A stretch of DNA of 64,000 nt, from NCBI GenBank assembly GCA_032718565.1, contig JAVGVS010000097.1, positions 1,090,902-1,154,901 of the forward strand, given 5' to 3'. Of this stretch, positions 31,786 to 43,500 are shown piece by piece. The notes under the pieces were generated by a model. The model searched no databases. It saw only the letters and a list, made by a program, of their open reading frames with translations, and was not told where the DNA came from. Every line of letters starts with the position of its first letter. Position 1 is the first letter of the stretch. The translations under genes were made by a program, and so were the position numbers. This DNA comes from Distichodus sexfasciatus. Its lineage: Eukaryota; Chordata; Actinopteri; Characiformes; Distichodontidae.

Positions 31786-33400
31786 AGTGTCGGGGTTGAT
31801 GTTGGGGTTATAGGCAGCATTGTGGCTAATCTGGGCAGTATTTGGGTTGGTGTTCAAGACTGAAAATCAAAGATTCGTTATTTGTCACACAAATAATTAT
31901 AGAAGAACAAGATGTTGTGAAGTGCACCCTAATTTACTCCTGAAAATACAAATTAAAGATTAACAACCGATACTCTTACCTAGTATTAGCTTAAAGAACT
32001 ATAACTTCACAATGAAATATAAAGACAAATATATAGAAAATATGCTCCCTTAATAAAGAGCTAAACTGGGCGAGGTTGGGATTGGTGATCTGGTCATTTT
32101 TAGCAGGTTAATGTAGCTGCTGTTTGTGTTGGGTTTAAAAGCAGCAGTGGGATTAACCTGGCCGGTGTTCTAATTGGGGCTGGGGTTACAGGCTGAGTTT
32201 TGCTTAATCTGACTGGTATTCAGGTTGGCATTGGGGTTATAGGCTATGTTGCGGGTTAATCTATCTGGTGTTGGGGTTACAGGCAGTTTTGGGGTTAATC
32301 TGGCCGGTGTTGCGGTTACAGGGAGTGTTGGAATTAATATGGCCAGTGTTGGGTTTGGGGCCACAGGCTGTGTTGAGGTTAATCTGAACTGTGTTGGGGT
32401 TACAGGCAGTGTTGAGGTTAATCTGGCGGAGTGTTCGGGAGTAGAGGCCACAGGCTGTGTTGAGGTTAATCTGAACTGTGTTGCCCAGGGAATTTACAGG
32501 CAGTGTTGAGGTTTAATCTGGGGTGTTGGGAGTAAGAGCCACAGGCTGTGTGAGGGATTAATCTGAACTGTGTTGGGGTTACAGGCAGTATTGAGTTAAT
32601 CTGGCCAGTGTTGGGAGTAAGAATTACAGGCTGTGTTGAGGTTAATCAAGCATTATTGGGGTTACAGGCAACATTAAGTTAATTTGGCTGGTGTTCGGGT
32701 CTGAGCAGTGTTGAGATTAATCTGGCTGCGGTGTTGAGTACCGGAGGTTACAGTCTGTGTGTTGGGGTTCTGAGGCATTAGGGTTAATTTGGCTGATGTT
32801 TGGTCACAGGCAGTGTTGAGTTAATCTGGCCAGTGTTGGGGGTAAGGGCCTGAGCTGTGTGAGTTATCTGAACTGTGTTGGGGTTACAGGCAGTGTTGAG
32901 GTTAATCTGGCCAGTGTTGGGGTAAGGGCCACAGGCTGTGTTGAGGTTAATCTGAACTGTGTTGGGGTTACAGGCAGTGTTGGGGTTAATTTGGCTGGTG
33001 TTGGGGTCACAGGAAGTGTTGAGGTTAATCTGGCTGCGGTGTTGGTACCGGGGTTACAGTCTGTGTTGGGGTTACGGGCAGCATTAGGGTTAATTTGGCT
33101 GGTGTTCGGGTCACAGGCAGTGTTGAGGTTAATCTGGCCAGTGTTGGGGTAGGGAGCTGGGCTGTGTTGGGGGTTATCCTGAACTGTGTTGGGGTTACAG
33201 GCAGGAGGTGTTGAGGTTAATCTGGCCAGTGTTGGGGGTAAGGGCCACAGGCTGTGTTGAGGTTAAATCAGGCTTGTGTTTGGTTACAGAGCAGCATTAG
33301 GGGTTAATTTGGCTGGTGGCTGGGGTCACAGGAAGTGTTGAGGGATTAATCTGGCTCGCGGTGTTGGTAGTGAGGTTACAGTCTGTGTTGGGGTTAATCT
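31786..33400 (+). repeat. 39-bp G-rich minisatellite, about 1.6 kb, with higher-order structure
   Basis: The repeated unit reads TTGGGGTTACAGGCAGTGTT then GAGGTTAATCTGGCCAGTG, 39 bp. Measured ACAGG-to-ACAGG steps at 32886, 32931, 32970, 33009, 33056 and 33113 give 45, 39, 39, 47 and 57 (39+18). A-type units (ACAGGCAGTG) and B-type units (CACAGGCTGTG, with GGGCC or GAGGCC before it) alternate in places. Because 39 is a multiple of 3, local + frames stay open (32246-32509, 32859-33152) and read a 13-residue motif like GVTGSVEVNLAGV. Many indels break the frame overall. Confidence 0.9.
31860..32062 (-). mobile_element. Retroposon 3' fragment inside the minisatellite
   Basis: TCAAAGATTCGTTATTTGTC followed by ACACAAATAATTATAG is the antisense of a TGTGACAAATAA...CTTTGATT tail, a common fish retroposon 3' end. 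Diverged minisatellite units lie on both sides (31786-31858 and from 32065), so it was probably inserted into the array. Confidence 0.5.
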
Positions 33401-33540
33401 AACCATTAGTGAAAGTGATGTTTTTTCTGTCTGGAGGCTTTAAAAGGGCAGATAGCTGTTGAGAGTAGAGAGTGGTTTTTGCATGATTTTTGAAAGAACT
33501 GGCAAGTGTAGCCATCACTTGAGGGACGCATTTCACTTGT

Positions 33541-33541
<1 letters not shown>
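33401..33541. other. Unassigned spacer
   Basis: Short unique sequence between the minisatellite and the (TAA)n array. Confidence 0.5.
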
Positions 33542-33626
<85 letters not shown>

Positions 33627-33690
33627 ATTTGATTTGTAACGCACTTTTCATTACCAAAATCTCAAAGTGCTACATTAAAAAACAGTAAAA
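33542..33690. repeat. (TAA)28 and adjoining retroposon-like end
   Basis: Perfect TAA trinucleotides to 33625, then TGTAACGCACTTTTCATTAC and TCTCAAAGTGCTACA. The second part resembles a repeat end often found next to AAT arrays in fish (GTATAGCGC..TTT...CAAAGTGCTTTACA). Confidence 0.85.
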
Positions 33691-33764
33691 AATATCACAA
33701 TTACTAAAATATAATAGTATAATATATAATGTTTAAGCAGGAAACCTTGCCAACTCCTGACTGG

Positions 33765-33767
<3 letters not shown>

Positions 33768-33810
<43 letters not shown>
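33768..33810. repeat. (TC)n microsatellite
   Basis: About 43 bases of near-perfect CT repeat, adjoining the pyrimidine-rich array. Confidence 0.97.
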
Positions 33811-33813
<3 letters not shown>

Positions 33814-34530
33814 CCGCCACCGTCCTCTTTACTATTCTTTCACCCCATCTCCTCTTGTCCTCTCCATCTTCTGCACATTTTAATTTTAGCATCACCAAGT
33901 CCACCTCTTCCATTTTTCTGCTCTACTCTTAACGACTGCTGTTCATCTCTCTGTCCCTTGTTTTCCTTTCATTTTCTCTCTCTCTGTCATCTTTTCTGTA
34001 AACCTTTACACTTGCACCACAACCCGTTCATCACTTCATCCAACTCCTAAGATCTATGTCTCTCATTCGTGCTCTGTCTCCCTCCTCCTGTAAACCTTCA
34101 TATCTGAAGAAGAACACTCATCATTCCGTCCTACTCTGAAATGTGCTGGTCACTCCTCAGTGGTTCATATTCTTCTGACTCTCTCTTTCTCTCGCTCTCC
34201 TTTATTCAACCTTTACAATTACTATAAAGCCTTCTATAGCCTCCACTGATCAGTTTTTCTGCCCCACTCTGTACTGTGAAAAGTGCTGCTCCTCTCTCTG
34301 TCCTTCATTTCTTTTTAGACTCTCTCTTCTTCATCTTCCTCTTCTTCTTCTTCTTTTTCCTTTGTAAACATTTTACATTTCTCTCAGAGTACTGTGCTGC
34401 TCGTCTCTCTATACTCTTTGTTTTCTTTTCTCTTCTTTCTGTAAACCTTTCTTCTTGCTGCAGCACATCCATCACTCCATCCTGCTCTTAAGGACTCTCT
34501 GTCTCTCTCTTTCTCTCCTTCTGTTATAAT
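33811..34530 (+). repeat. Pyrimidine-rich degenerate tandem array
   Basis: Two anchor phrases recur. CTGTAAACCTTT-like words are at about 33997, 34089, 34207, 34363 and 34440. CATCAYTCCRTCCTRCTCT-like words, often followed by CTGCT..TCTCTCTGTCC, are at about 33912, 34030, 34111, 34240, 34383 and 34468. Spacing is irregular (about 80-150 bp), so the array is old. About six units. No coding potential. Confidence 0.65.
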
Positions 34531-34830
34531 TTTCGCTGCTCTCCTCAGACGGCTGTTAGTTTTTTGCCCGGCTAGGGGCGGCTCTGCGCCTCTTTTCCCT
34601 GCTGCGTGATGTCGACTCGCCCGCTGAGTGTGTTTAAGTGCTAACAGCAGACGGCTGGCTGTGTAAACTCGCTTCAGGCCGAAATGAAATTCCTGAATTC
34701 CGTCTCTCAGACACACAACCGCCAGCTGCTGAGCTCTTTATTAAGCCTCGGCCTTGTCACCTGCCTCTCTACAACTCTTACTGCAAGATGGGAGAAGCGA
34801 AAAGCAAAATGTTTACAAGATAATCCAGAC
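34531..34830. other. GC-richer unique island
   Basis: 34560-34780 is GC-rich (GGCTAGGGGCGGCTCTGCGC, GATGTCGACTCGCCCGCTGA) and not repeated in the window. Short frames on both strands have no recognised domain. Confidence 0.35.
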
Positions 34831-35999
34831 TAAACAAGACTCTTGGGAAACCCAACAATAAATTTTCCAGCTTTGCTACAGGACATTTGGCACTGTAAAA
34901 CTAGGACACTAATATGCAGTTTGTATTATTAATGCCTGTTTTAGAAATCATATTATTCTATAATTTTTGTAAATTTGTTTTTGTTGTTTATTTTTAGTCA
35001 TTTTGAGTTCATTCAGTTCAGTTCTTTTGAGCACTGGGTTAAATTTTAATATATATATATATATATATACTTATATATATATATGATTTATGGTCTAAAA
35101 TTAGACTAAAGCAAATGACTGACAGACATATTTATAGATAACTACAATACAATTGTTGGAAAATACACAAAATGCAACTAACCACAAATACAAAATGAGG
35201 CCATCTACTTAAAAATAAGTTAAATAAATAAGAATTAAATATAAATATAATTTTAATATGGGTGTTCAGCACTTTTTGACTCTTTGTCTGTGACAGGAGA
35301 AGTATTTTCCTCTACTGGCTAAGCAGTAATATCTCGCGGATCTGTTTCCCAGGCCAGCTTTGGCGTTTTTCATAAGCGGTGTGCGCTGACACTCAAGTCA
35401 CAGCTGGTCAGACACGCTAAACATGCAGTGCTTGGCAGACCTGAGCAGACCTCGGCCGGACTTTCTCTCGTTCCTTTCTTCCTAAAGCAAAGGAACGGAC
35501 ACTCTTCCAAAAAGCCTTAACCTAGGCTGACACTCGATGAAAGCAGCGTTCACACTGAGCCCTTATTTTTCACTTCTGCGGATGAAAAGCAGGGTGACGG
35601 CGGCATAAACACCCCGTCCCCAAAAAGGGCCTGAAGAGTGTGCCGTGGGGTGGGCGTGGTGAGGTTAATGTTTTACGTTGATTTCTGCCTTACGGCCAGA
35701 GCGAGTGATGCTGTGTTCCCTGGAGGTCCTGTCCTTTCGCGTTTTCATGTCAGTGGTTTGTGTCAAGCGTCCTGATGTTGTCGTTTTGTACTTCATGTTG
35801 TGTCCAGTGGTAATGTGCCGGATGAAGAACACAGAGGCCGGAGTCAGGAAACACTTCTGGTTCAGATTTGAGTTTGTTTCAGTTGCGAAGATTAAATTAC
35901 ACACAAGAGAGAAAAATAGACAAGCGTTGAAGGTTGAAGGAGAGCACTAATGTGGCTTACATCGAAGGAAAGTCATGGCATTAGCAGTCTTTTCATATT
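34831..35999. other. Unassigned; short (TA)n
   Basis: AT-rich with a broken (TA)n at 35048-35083, then a more balanced stretch 35300-35800 with no recognised features. The 35678-35950 frame is not protein-like. Confidence 0.5.
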
Positions 36000-36140
36000 T
36001 AATATAATATAATAATATTGTTTAAAATTTATATGTGAAATTATTCCATCAAATATAATATAATATAATATAATACGTTATTTATGTTTATTTTATATTT
36101 TAATTAATTTTTTGCTTCATTAATATAAATATATATATAT

Positions 36141-36210
<70 letters not shown>
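36000..36210. repeat. (AATAT)n and (TA)n microsatellites
   Basis: AATAT units near 36000-36016 and 36053-36075, then a (TA)n run of about 63 bases at 36147-36210. Confidence 0.93.
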
Positions 36211-36214
<4 letters not shown>

Positions 36215-36883
36215 CATATAAAATGGAAGTAAAAAATTTTATTGTACAGAATTAATCGTAAAAAATTCCGTACTGATTTTATCGCTACAGTCATTATGCT
36301 ACAACACATCGCCCTCCACTGGATGTAGAATGTAAACTACATTTTAGCATTTTATTTTAATAGTGTAATTTAAAAGTAATTCAAAAGTAATGCACGAGTA
36401 TAATTCAGAGACAGTAATAGTGTAACATAACTAATTACTTTGTATTAACAGTGACTCATAATCTATAATATATTACATATATTAATATGTTTTGCAAGTA
36501 ACTTGCCCAGCACTGCTTGTGAGAGGTGAAGTCACATGAGGATCATCTTGATTGTGTTTAGTCTAGAAACGAGCAGCTTTAAATAAATAATAAAGGATTT
36601 TGTTCAGTGACTGAGCCAGTTGTGTTTGAGTTATGAATTAATGAGAAGCAAAGCATTTTGCAGGATCATTATAGAGAACAGGTCTCAGAAACAAGCAGGG
36701 CACAGAGTCTGTATGCAAACACACTCACGCAAACTTACACAATACACAAACAAACAAACACACATACACACACGCACACACAAGTGCACCTTCAGCCAGC
36801 AACAAAAGATTTTTGTATTTATAGAAATGATTAGTTTTTGGGTTCAAAAAAATAGTTTTTTTGCTGACAAACCTTGAATGTAC
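36211..36883. other. Unassigned sequence
   Basis: AT-rich, with a CA-rich patch at 36750-36785; no gene. Confidence 0.5.
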
Positions 36884-37183
36884 AGAGGGGTGGCACCGTT
36901 TGATTTGGCGTGAACCCGATACACGGCCGTACCGTCATCATTTAGTGCTGTCATCAATATGTTGTTTATGCATTTTTATGCATTTACTTCTGTTTTTGGG
37001 CACAAAATATCTCATAAATACTTTCACATACAGAGGATCAGGTCCTTGACTTGATCGCGGATGTGCATCACTAATAACCGTCCATGTGAAGCCCTAGAAA
37101 TAAAAAGGGCAAATAAGCTACTGGATGTTAGCGCCAAAACTGAGATATGTACCGAACCGTCTGCACACTGTACCGCTGCATCC
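36884..37183 (+). mobile_element. Small hAT-like element carrying part of the shared core
   Basis: The right end, in reverse, is TTAGGGATGCAGCGGTACAG with CGGTTCGGTACA inward. The left end is GAGGGGTGGCACCG with CGGCCGTACCG inward. These are ends of the fish AGGG(A/G)TG...CGGTAC hAT group. The middle (ATGCATTTACTTCTGTTTTT, CTTTCACATACAGAGGATCA) matches the core at 54050-54110. Confidence 0.65.
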
Positions 37184-37702
37184 CTAACTCACACACACAC
37201 ACACACGCAAATACAACTTTGCCTTAGTAAAACATATTTATTCTCTTTTACTTTTTAAAAACGATTTGTAATTTTTTGTAAATAAAGCTGTAAATGAAAC
37301 TTATATTGATTTCTGAGGGTTCACACAGCAACACACATACACACTACTTAAACCTTCAAACACTGCGCACCATAAGTTAATTTTCTCTTAATAAACTCAA
37401 CTTAAGTTAGTTTTCTCTTTTCTTTTCAAAAATATTTTTGTGTAAATTGTAATTACACACGGTTTAGATGAACAAACAAACTGGGGCGAAATTTGTCATC
37501 CTCAAAAGTAGATCTGAAGTCAGAAATATGTCCCTAAAAGCAGAAACACAAAGCCACACACACAAACACACACTCTTGAGAGCTGTCATCCACTAAACAC
37601 TAAACTAATGTCACCCTCAACCTATTTTAAATGTATAAAATATGCAAAAAGAGTCCAAGGACCACAGAATGCAAATGTACTCAAACTTTTTCTTTAGCTC
37701 AC

Positions 37703-37733
<31 letters not shown>

Positions 37734-38309
37734 TGCTCAGTCAGGCAGGGGTGAGGGGACGATGAGGTGGATGAATAATTAAGAGTGTAAGAGTGGCAAA
37801 GTGCGGTGTGGAGAAGAGTCCAGCAAACACAAGTCTGGCAAGTCACCAGCAGCAGTAATTATTCATCAGCTCCATGCAGGGGGGGTTTAGAACAAACACG
37901 TGGGGGCCAAAACTACACATGAGACGAGGGGCAGAATACGAGGCCAACCCTAACTGGAAACGACCCCACCAACATGGACCACATCTCCTCTACAACTGAA
38001 GGAAGAGACAAAACACACCTCTAGTACTGCTTGAGAACTTTACAGACTTTGGACATAATATATAAGAAGAAGAAGAAGAAGAATGATAATAATAATAATA
38101 ATATGTCAAATACCATCTTGCATACATTCCCTCTTATTTTTATATTTGTTTACTATAAAGAAATTATATTTGATAGAAATTATATTAAGATAAAATATAT
38201 TAAATACACTTACATGACATAAAAATTAAAATATAAAATTGTATAACTGCATTCAGCTGCTGTCTTTAGATCCTAAGAGAAGATGCCATGCTGTCCTCTT
38301 TTATTTAGT
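37184..38309. other. Unassigned with several simple repeats
   Basis: (CA)n at 37188-37206 and 37703-37731; (AAG)6 at 38066-38083; (AAT)n at 38089-38101. A somewhat GC-richer stretch runs 37740-38000. No gene. Confidence 0.55.
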
Positions 38310-38405
38310 ATCGGAGGTTGAAGCGAGCAGTGCCATTGCTCTGAGAGGGCCCGAAGTGACCGTTGGCAGTCAGTACTGATAAAGCCAAAAGAGATGCCGT
38401 TCCAG
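38310..38405. repeat. Unclassified dispersed repeat, copy 2
   Basis: TGCTCTGAGAGGGCCCGAAG plus TGACCGTTGG matches 30320-30350. Confidence 0.45.
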
Positions 38406-38494
38406 GTGTTGAGGCGAGTGTTAGGATTTGAACATGATCTGGGGTTTAAGTAGTAGAGGTGTGGTGTGGAGCCCTGTATGTTTCTGGGGCAGGA

Positions 38495-38815
38495 CAGCGG
38501 TGTGCAGTGGTCTGTGAGAAAGGTTCTGGGTTCAGACAGGAATAGCGTAGCTCTGTGTGGAGTTGCATGCTCTCCCGTGTTAAGTGTGGGTTTTCTCCGG
38601 AGTCTTGTGATTTCCTCCCACAGTCCAAAGGCATGTAATGTAGCTTAATTGGCGACTCTAAATTGGACTCTGTAAGATGTGAATGCGAGTGTGATTGTGT
38701 GAGTGTGTGTGCCCTGCGGTGTGTTGGTGCCTGCCCAGGGCTGGTCCCACTTCCCCGCCTGGTCCCCAATCGACCCTAGGTTCGGAAAATGAATGAATGA
38801 ATGAATGAATGAATG
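38495..38815 (+). mobile_element. tRNA-like SINE (family C), with (TGAA)n tail
   Basis: GGTTCTGGGTTCAGACAGGA (B box region), GTGTGGAGTTGCATGCTCTC, GTGATTTCCTCCCACAGTCC and GGCGACTCTAAATTGGACTC occur in the family order. GGTGTGTTGGTGCCTGCCC follows and the copy ends in (GAAT)7 at 38788-38815. The A box is weak. This copy keeps the middle block that 13650-13912 lacks. Confidence 0.8.
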
Positions 38816-39015
38816 GTCTTGTTTCTTTTAGCAGAAGTCCAGCCATTAGAGAGTTGCAGTAGTCCAACTTTAGAGTGACCAGGAACTGGACGAGTAACAG
38901 CGTAAGCGTTGGTGGTGAGAAATGGACGGATTCTTTGATGGTGTAAAGAAGATATCGGTCCTGAAAGGTTGCTAATGTAAAGGAAGTACTTTAAAGTCAA
39001 TAGTAAAAGAGATGG
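38816..39015. repeat. Unclassified dispersed repeat segment
   Basis: TTAGAGAGTTGCAGTAGTCC and GACCAGGAACTGGACGAG are phrases I associate with a common fish repeat of unclear class. It adjoins the SINE-C tail. Confidence 0.4.
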
Positions 39016-39265
39016 ATCAGTGCTTCCAGTGTGAAAAATTTACATTTTACTTATTAAACACACACACTCACACTCAGTTACAAAAACAGTTGCCTCTAGT
39101 TAATTTTCTCTTAAACTCTATTAAACTCTACTATATTTCTATTAAACTAAACTTATTATTTCTCTTTTTTTTTCTAAAAAGATTTTAGATTAACAAACAA
39201 AATATAACCTCATTTTCTGTTCAGAAAGTTTAGTAATTTTTTAGCCATATGAGGCTTCATACAGC
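39016..39265. other. Unassigned AT-rich sequence
   Basis: Nothing recognised beyond CA and TTTA-rich patches. Confidence 0.5.
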
Positions 39266-39385
39266 TAATTTTGGTCTAGATTAAGCCTAGTCCTAGATTA
39301 ACTTTGACTTTCAGTGGTTAATCTCCTTTGGTATTGCAGTTTAGTCCAAGTCTAGAGCATAATCCATGTTCCGAAACCAGCCCAG
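39266..39385. repeat. Short dispersed repeat (AGTCTAG/CTAGACT type)
   Basis: TTAAGCCTAGTCCTAGATTA, GTTTAGTCCAAGTCTAGAGC and CCATGTTCCGAAACCAGCCC resemble a small fish element with partial self-complementarity. Class unknown. Confidence 0.4.
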
Positions 39386-39990
39386 GTCCTTATAGCGAGT
39401 TCTAGTTGCAATTAAATTGCAATTACATAGCAATTACATGCAATAAAGACATATACATTTACTTATGCCAACTTTTAGTGATAGTACACATTGAATAATT
39501 TCGGTTGTGAAATAAGCTGATGGCTGGTCCTAAAACCAACATTTTGTAGAATTATTTTGATCTCACTAATGTTCAATCAGAATTGAACTGGAATTCTGCT
39601 GATCTTTCTGTTGTGTCTCTTGGTGGACAGTTCTCTCAGAAGTTGATTACAATAGCATAGTCGTGAGATAATGAAAGCATGTGTATGTATATATGTGTGT
39701 GTTCTTGTGCACCATGTACATCGACCAGTGTCTAACCACCAAACAGATGTTTCCATCATGTCAGAAAGGATCTGCACAGCAAATGTGGCATTGATGAGGA
39801 AAACCCTCTGCTCAAATCAGAAAAGTCTGATCTTAAAACAGTAACATGTTCACTTTGAGTTCCCGTGAATATGGTTGGAGTTAGGATATATTATAAAGAC
39901 TACATGTAAGTGGTGACACGTATTACTTAATTGTTCGTTAAGGTATTAAAAAGCCAGGTGTGTTTCAAGGTGGCACTGATTAGAAATGTT
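39386..39990. other. Unassigned sequence
   Basis: Ordinary AT-rich DNA; no gene or clear repeat. Confidence 0.5.
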
Positions 39991-40975
39991 CCACTAATTC
40001 CTACACAGCACACAGTGCACCACAACCAAATGTGACCTCTGCATTTGACCCTTCTGTGAAGCAGCACCTGGGGAGCAGTGCTTGGGGATGGCACCTTGCT
40101 CATGAGCACCTCAGTGGCACATTTACATATCTAAAATTTGAACTGATGCCCTTCCGATCATGGATCCAGCTCCCTAACCGTTACGCTATCAACTACCCCA
40201 AAATATCAGACTGTAAAGATACAGTCCTTACTACCACAAATTATTTTAAGTGAGCAGATTTTAAGTGAGTGATTACTTGTCATTGTGAACACACCACAGC
40301 ACACAAAATGTGACCAAATGTTGCCCTCTACGTTTGTTATCACAACAAAAAAGTGGTGCACAAACTTTTTGGCAGCACCTGGCTGGGCAGTGTGGAGATG
40401 ATACCTGATCGCTGAAATTACCTCAGTAATTTACCCTTTTATGGGTCGGACTTGAGCAGCCGATCTTCTGATCGCTGGGCGAACTCCCTAACCGTTACGC
40501 TACTAACTGCCCCAAAATATCAGAGCGTGACTGCAGTTACCCCACTACCACAGAGCGGATTTTAAATGAGTGATTATTTGTTAACACACCAGCTCACCAA
40601 ATGTGACAAAATGTGACCTCTACATTTGACAGATCCATGAAGGAGAAATGGGGACCTTTTTGTCAGCACCGTGGGAGGCAGTGCTTGGGGACAGTGCCTT
40701 ACTCGCAGGTACCTCTGATGCTGGATCGGGCGGAACAGACCAGCGACCTTCTGATCATGAGGCGAACTCCCTAACTGTTACGTCCCAAAATATCATAGCG
40801 TGAATGCAAGTGTGAGTGGCCACCATTTTGACAGCACATAGGGGCAGCGCTTGGAGACAGTACCTTGCTGATGAGTAACTCAGTGGTACCTTTTACAGTC
40901 TAGGTTTAAGACCAGTCACCCTCCAATCCTGGAACAACTTCCGTAACTGTTATGTTACCGACTTCCCTTAATTAT
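39991..40975 (-). repeat. Tandem array of four SINE-B units with linkers
   Basis: Four SINE-B copies lie head to tail on the minus strand: about 40003-40200, 40262-40515, 40566-40785 and 40800-40970. The short linkers are duplicated too. CCCCAAAATATCA starts at about 40197 and 40510, and CCCAAAATATCA at about 40783, followed by AGAGCGTGA-type words. This gives steps of about 314 and 272 bp. Shared linkers mean the array arose by local tandem duplication, not by independent insertions. Copies have diverged and the last is the most decayed. Confidence 0.85.
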
Positions 40976-41065
40976 GCTGTTGGGATTCCGAGATTTGGTG
41001 AATAACTAGGGATCAGTCAACTGGAGCGCTTGTAGTTTTTCTCTCTCACCTCACCCTCACTGTTA

Positions 41066-41646
41066 AGGTCTATGTCCCCCAAACGCGGTCTAATACAAAT
41101 CCTATGAGCTTCAGCGTTCAGAGCGTAAGCGCCTCCAGCAGAAAAAAGACCTCGGTGGAGACGTTTATTTACGCTCAGAGCACTTCAGGTTAAAATCCAT
41201 TCAACTTTTAGAACAGCGCTGGGCTCGTCAATGTCACTTCTCTCTTGCTAGCCAATCAAAATTGAGAAGGGGCAGGACATACACAGTCAAGAACTTACTA
41301 ACAACATTGCGGCGTATCTGGAGCAGCTGTTTTCTTGCACGGTTTATCCCATGCACCCAATCTCTACGTCTCCAAGAAATGTGAGTATCTATTTCAAACG
41401 CTGCCGCTAATGCCAAGACGCCATTTCTCTCCGTCATAAAGATAATCTCCTTTATATGGCTAAACGTCCGATCTCAACAGAACACATTGCAATGTTTACA
41501 TGAAGTAGGAACCAACGCAGAAGTGCCCAATGGCGCTTTTCGGAACTTTGCAACAGCAGGTGCTGAGAGAAGTGCAGAGAAAGCGCTCTAGAAGTGAGTT
41601 TTTGACCGCTCTCAGTACAAATAACGGGTTTCGTGGACGCAGGCCC
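41066..41646 (-). mobile_element. Harbinger-like MITE, copy 2, with TTA duplication
   Basis: The ends are AGGTCTATGTCCCCCAAACG at left and, in reverse, GGGCCTGCGTCCACGAAACC at right. TTA flanks both sides (41063-41065, 41647-41649), as expected for PIF/Harbinger. The internal blocks are those of 6769-7288 in opposite orientation (GCGCTGGGCTCGTCAATGTC, CATGAAGTAGGAACCAACGC). The frames inside have no transposase motifs. Confidence 0.85.
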
Positions 41647-41649
41647 TTA

Positions 41650-42550
41650 CTCCTTCTTGTTTTCACTCCTCTCTCCTGCATCTCTGTGACAAATTCTCCC
41701 CCGTGGGAGTCCCGGCGAGAGGCAGGTTACTGCTGTGGCGGCGATAAAGGCCAGTTTGAGCCTCATAAATACGGCAGGTGTGACGTTTAGTTATTTTTCC
41801 ACGGGAGCAGGTTTCTTCAGGGCTCTCGGCGCGTGATGAATGCGTTTGAGCGAAGTGCTTAGTGTAAACCGCCTTCTGTATGGCCGAGAGCTGTCTGAGG
41901 CGTCAACCGCCTGCTAGAATAATTCGCAGAGCCGTGTCAAGTTTGGCTAAGGAACGACGTCTCATGTATTACCGTCTCGCTTGAGGCGACCAACACTCGG
42001 ACACGTAACACCAGAGTGTATGCAGTATTTATTTGTAAAATCCATAAAACACTCACAGCCAGTGACACCTGTGAATTCAAACTGGAAAGTCCCGTGAAAG
42101 AAACTTCGTTCCTTCGGCAAGCAAGTGACATGTAAGAAAAACTGTAACATTAACGTTGTATATGGAACACGTCATGCGTCATGTTAATGCCAGGTGAAAA
42201 CATCTGCGCAAAAATGATATTTATTCATACAGAGAGTAAAAGAGTCACACAACAGGACAGAATGAAACTGAGCACTAAACGTAACATTGCAGAATTAATT
42301 GTGACGTCTATAATATGATGTGAGAATAAATATTTAATTTATGTCGTAATTTATGTTGATATGAGTGTGGTCAGAGGATCTCAGGTTCCAGGTTCTAGGT
42401 GGCATGTTTGAAGCACTTTCAGGGTCGTCCTCCACAGGCCAGCGCTCTCGTCCCAAAACATTCCCCCGCTCTTTATCTCATCAATGTCATATGATCCTGA
42501 CTTGAAGGCACAATGAGCTCCTTTTAATTAGCGTCGAAAGATGCTGTTAC
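41650..42550. other. Unassigned, partly GC-richer
   Basis: 41690-41940 is GC-richer (GGGAGTCCCGGCGAGAGGCA, GCGTTTGAGCGAAGTGC). The rest is ordinary. No gene or repeat is recognised. Confidence 0.45.
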
Positions 42551-43436
42551 ACTGAGAGTTGAATGTAGCCATACAAAATACATATATTATAAAATGTGTT
42601 ATAGACAATTTAATCAAATAATTATTTCTAATAGAATATATTAATCCAATTGATTAGTTAAACACTTTAACTAACATACTGCTTATATATATATTCTAAT
42701 ATATATGTTCTAAATTTATATACAATTGTTGCTTTGATATATTGTAGTATATTTAATTTATATTTAATTTTGTATTTATAAATATTTATTTTTATTTACA
42801 GATTTATAAATGATAATTAAATAGTCATTTAATTTATTTGAACTCTTTTTGATGTCCTCATTTTGTAAATAATTTTGTTTTTTCCAAAGAAGGTATTGTA
42901 ATTATCAATACATTTGATTATTACAAAATTTCAATGCATTTGCTTTACCTAATTCTGATTATTTTAATGCGTAAATAATGTATTAAATAAAAAGTGTATT
43001 TTAATATATTTGGTACCAAATCAATGTATTAGCGTTGTATATCTATGAGATAATATGCAATATATTTTAAAATGTAACAATGTATTATTATAAATAATAG
43101 TATAAATATGTTTTTTTTCAAAAGATATGTATTTTAATATAATTTTCCAACAATATACACTACAAAATGCAGTAATATATTTGGGTAAAGAAGTGCATCA
43201 TTAACAGAGCCTCGGTAGTAATTACCCATCGTTTTACATTCTATTAAGTGATAACTTGGACAAATACGGTAGAATATTTGTCAGTCTCATATTCTAGTGT
43301 AACCAACAACGGCTTTGTGCTCATGGAATAGCTGGTTCATTACACACTGTGAGCTCAAATACAATGCCAGGGTGTTCGCTGATGGTTTACCTTGAGAGTA
43401 ATGTCAAAAGGTGTGATTGGTGAAGGTGGTTTGTTA
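42551..43436. other. AT-rich unassigned block
   Basis: Very AT-rich with repeated ATATTTAATTTA/TAATATATTT words and some self-complementarity. It could be a decayed AT-rich transposon, but no ends are visible. Confidence 0.45.
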
Positions 43437-43500
43437 CGCCTTTAAGATGTACGTCATTTCGCTGATGCTCTTATTCAGAGTGACTTATATTTCCTCATTT
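43437..43500 (-). mobile_element. SINE-A tail fragment
   Basis: CATTTCGCTGATGCTCTTAT followed by TCAGAGTGACTTAT is the family A tail. No A or B box follows. Confidence 0.6.

Noticed and set aside
32246..33152. Repeat protein of 13-residue units
   Set aside because: The units are open only locally. 45-, 47- and 18-bp steps and single-base indels break the frame, and no start context or splice frame supports translation. Kept only as a minisatellite.
39991..40975. CRISPR-like or satellite array
   Set aside because: Spacing is irregular, units are diverged SINEs of about 300 bp, and the genome is clearly eukaryotic.
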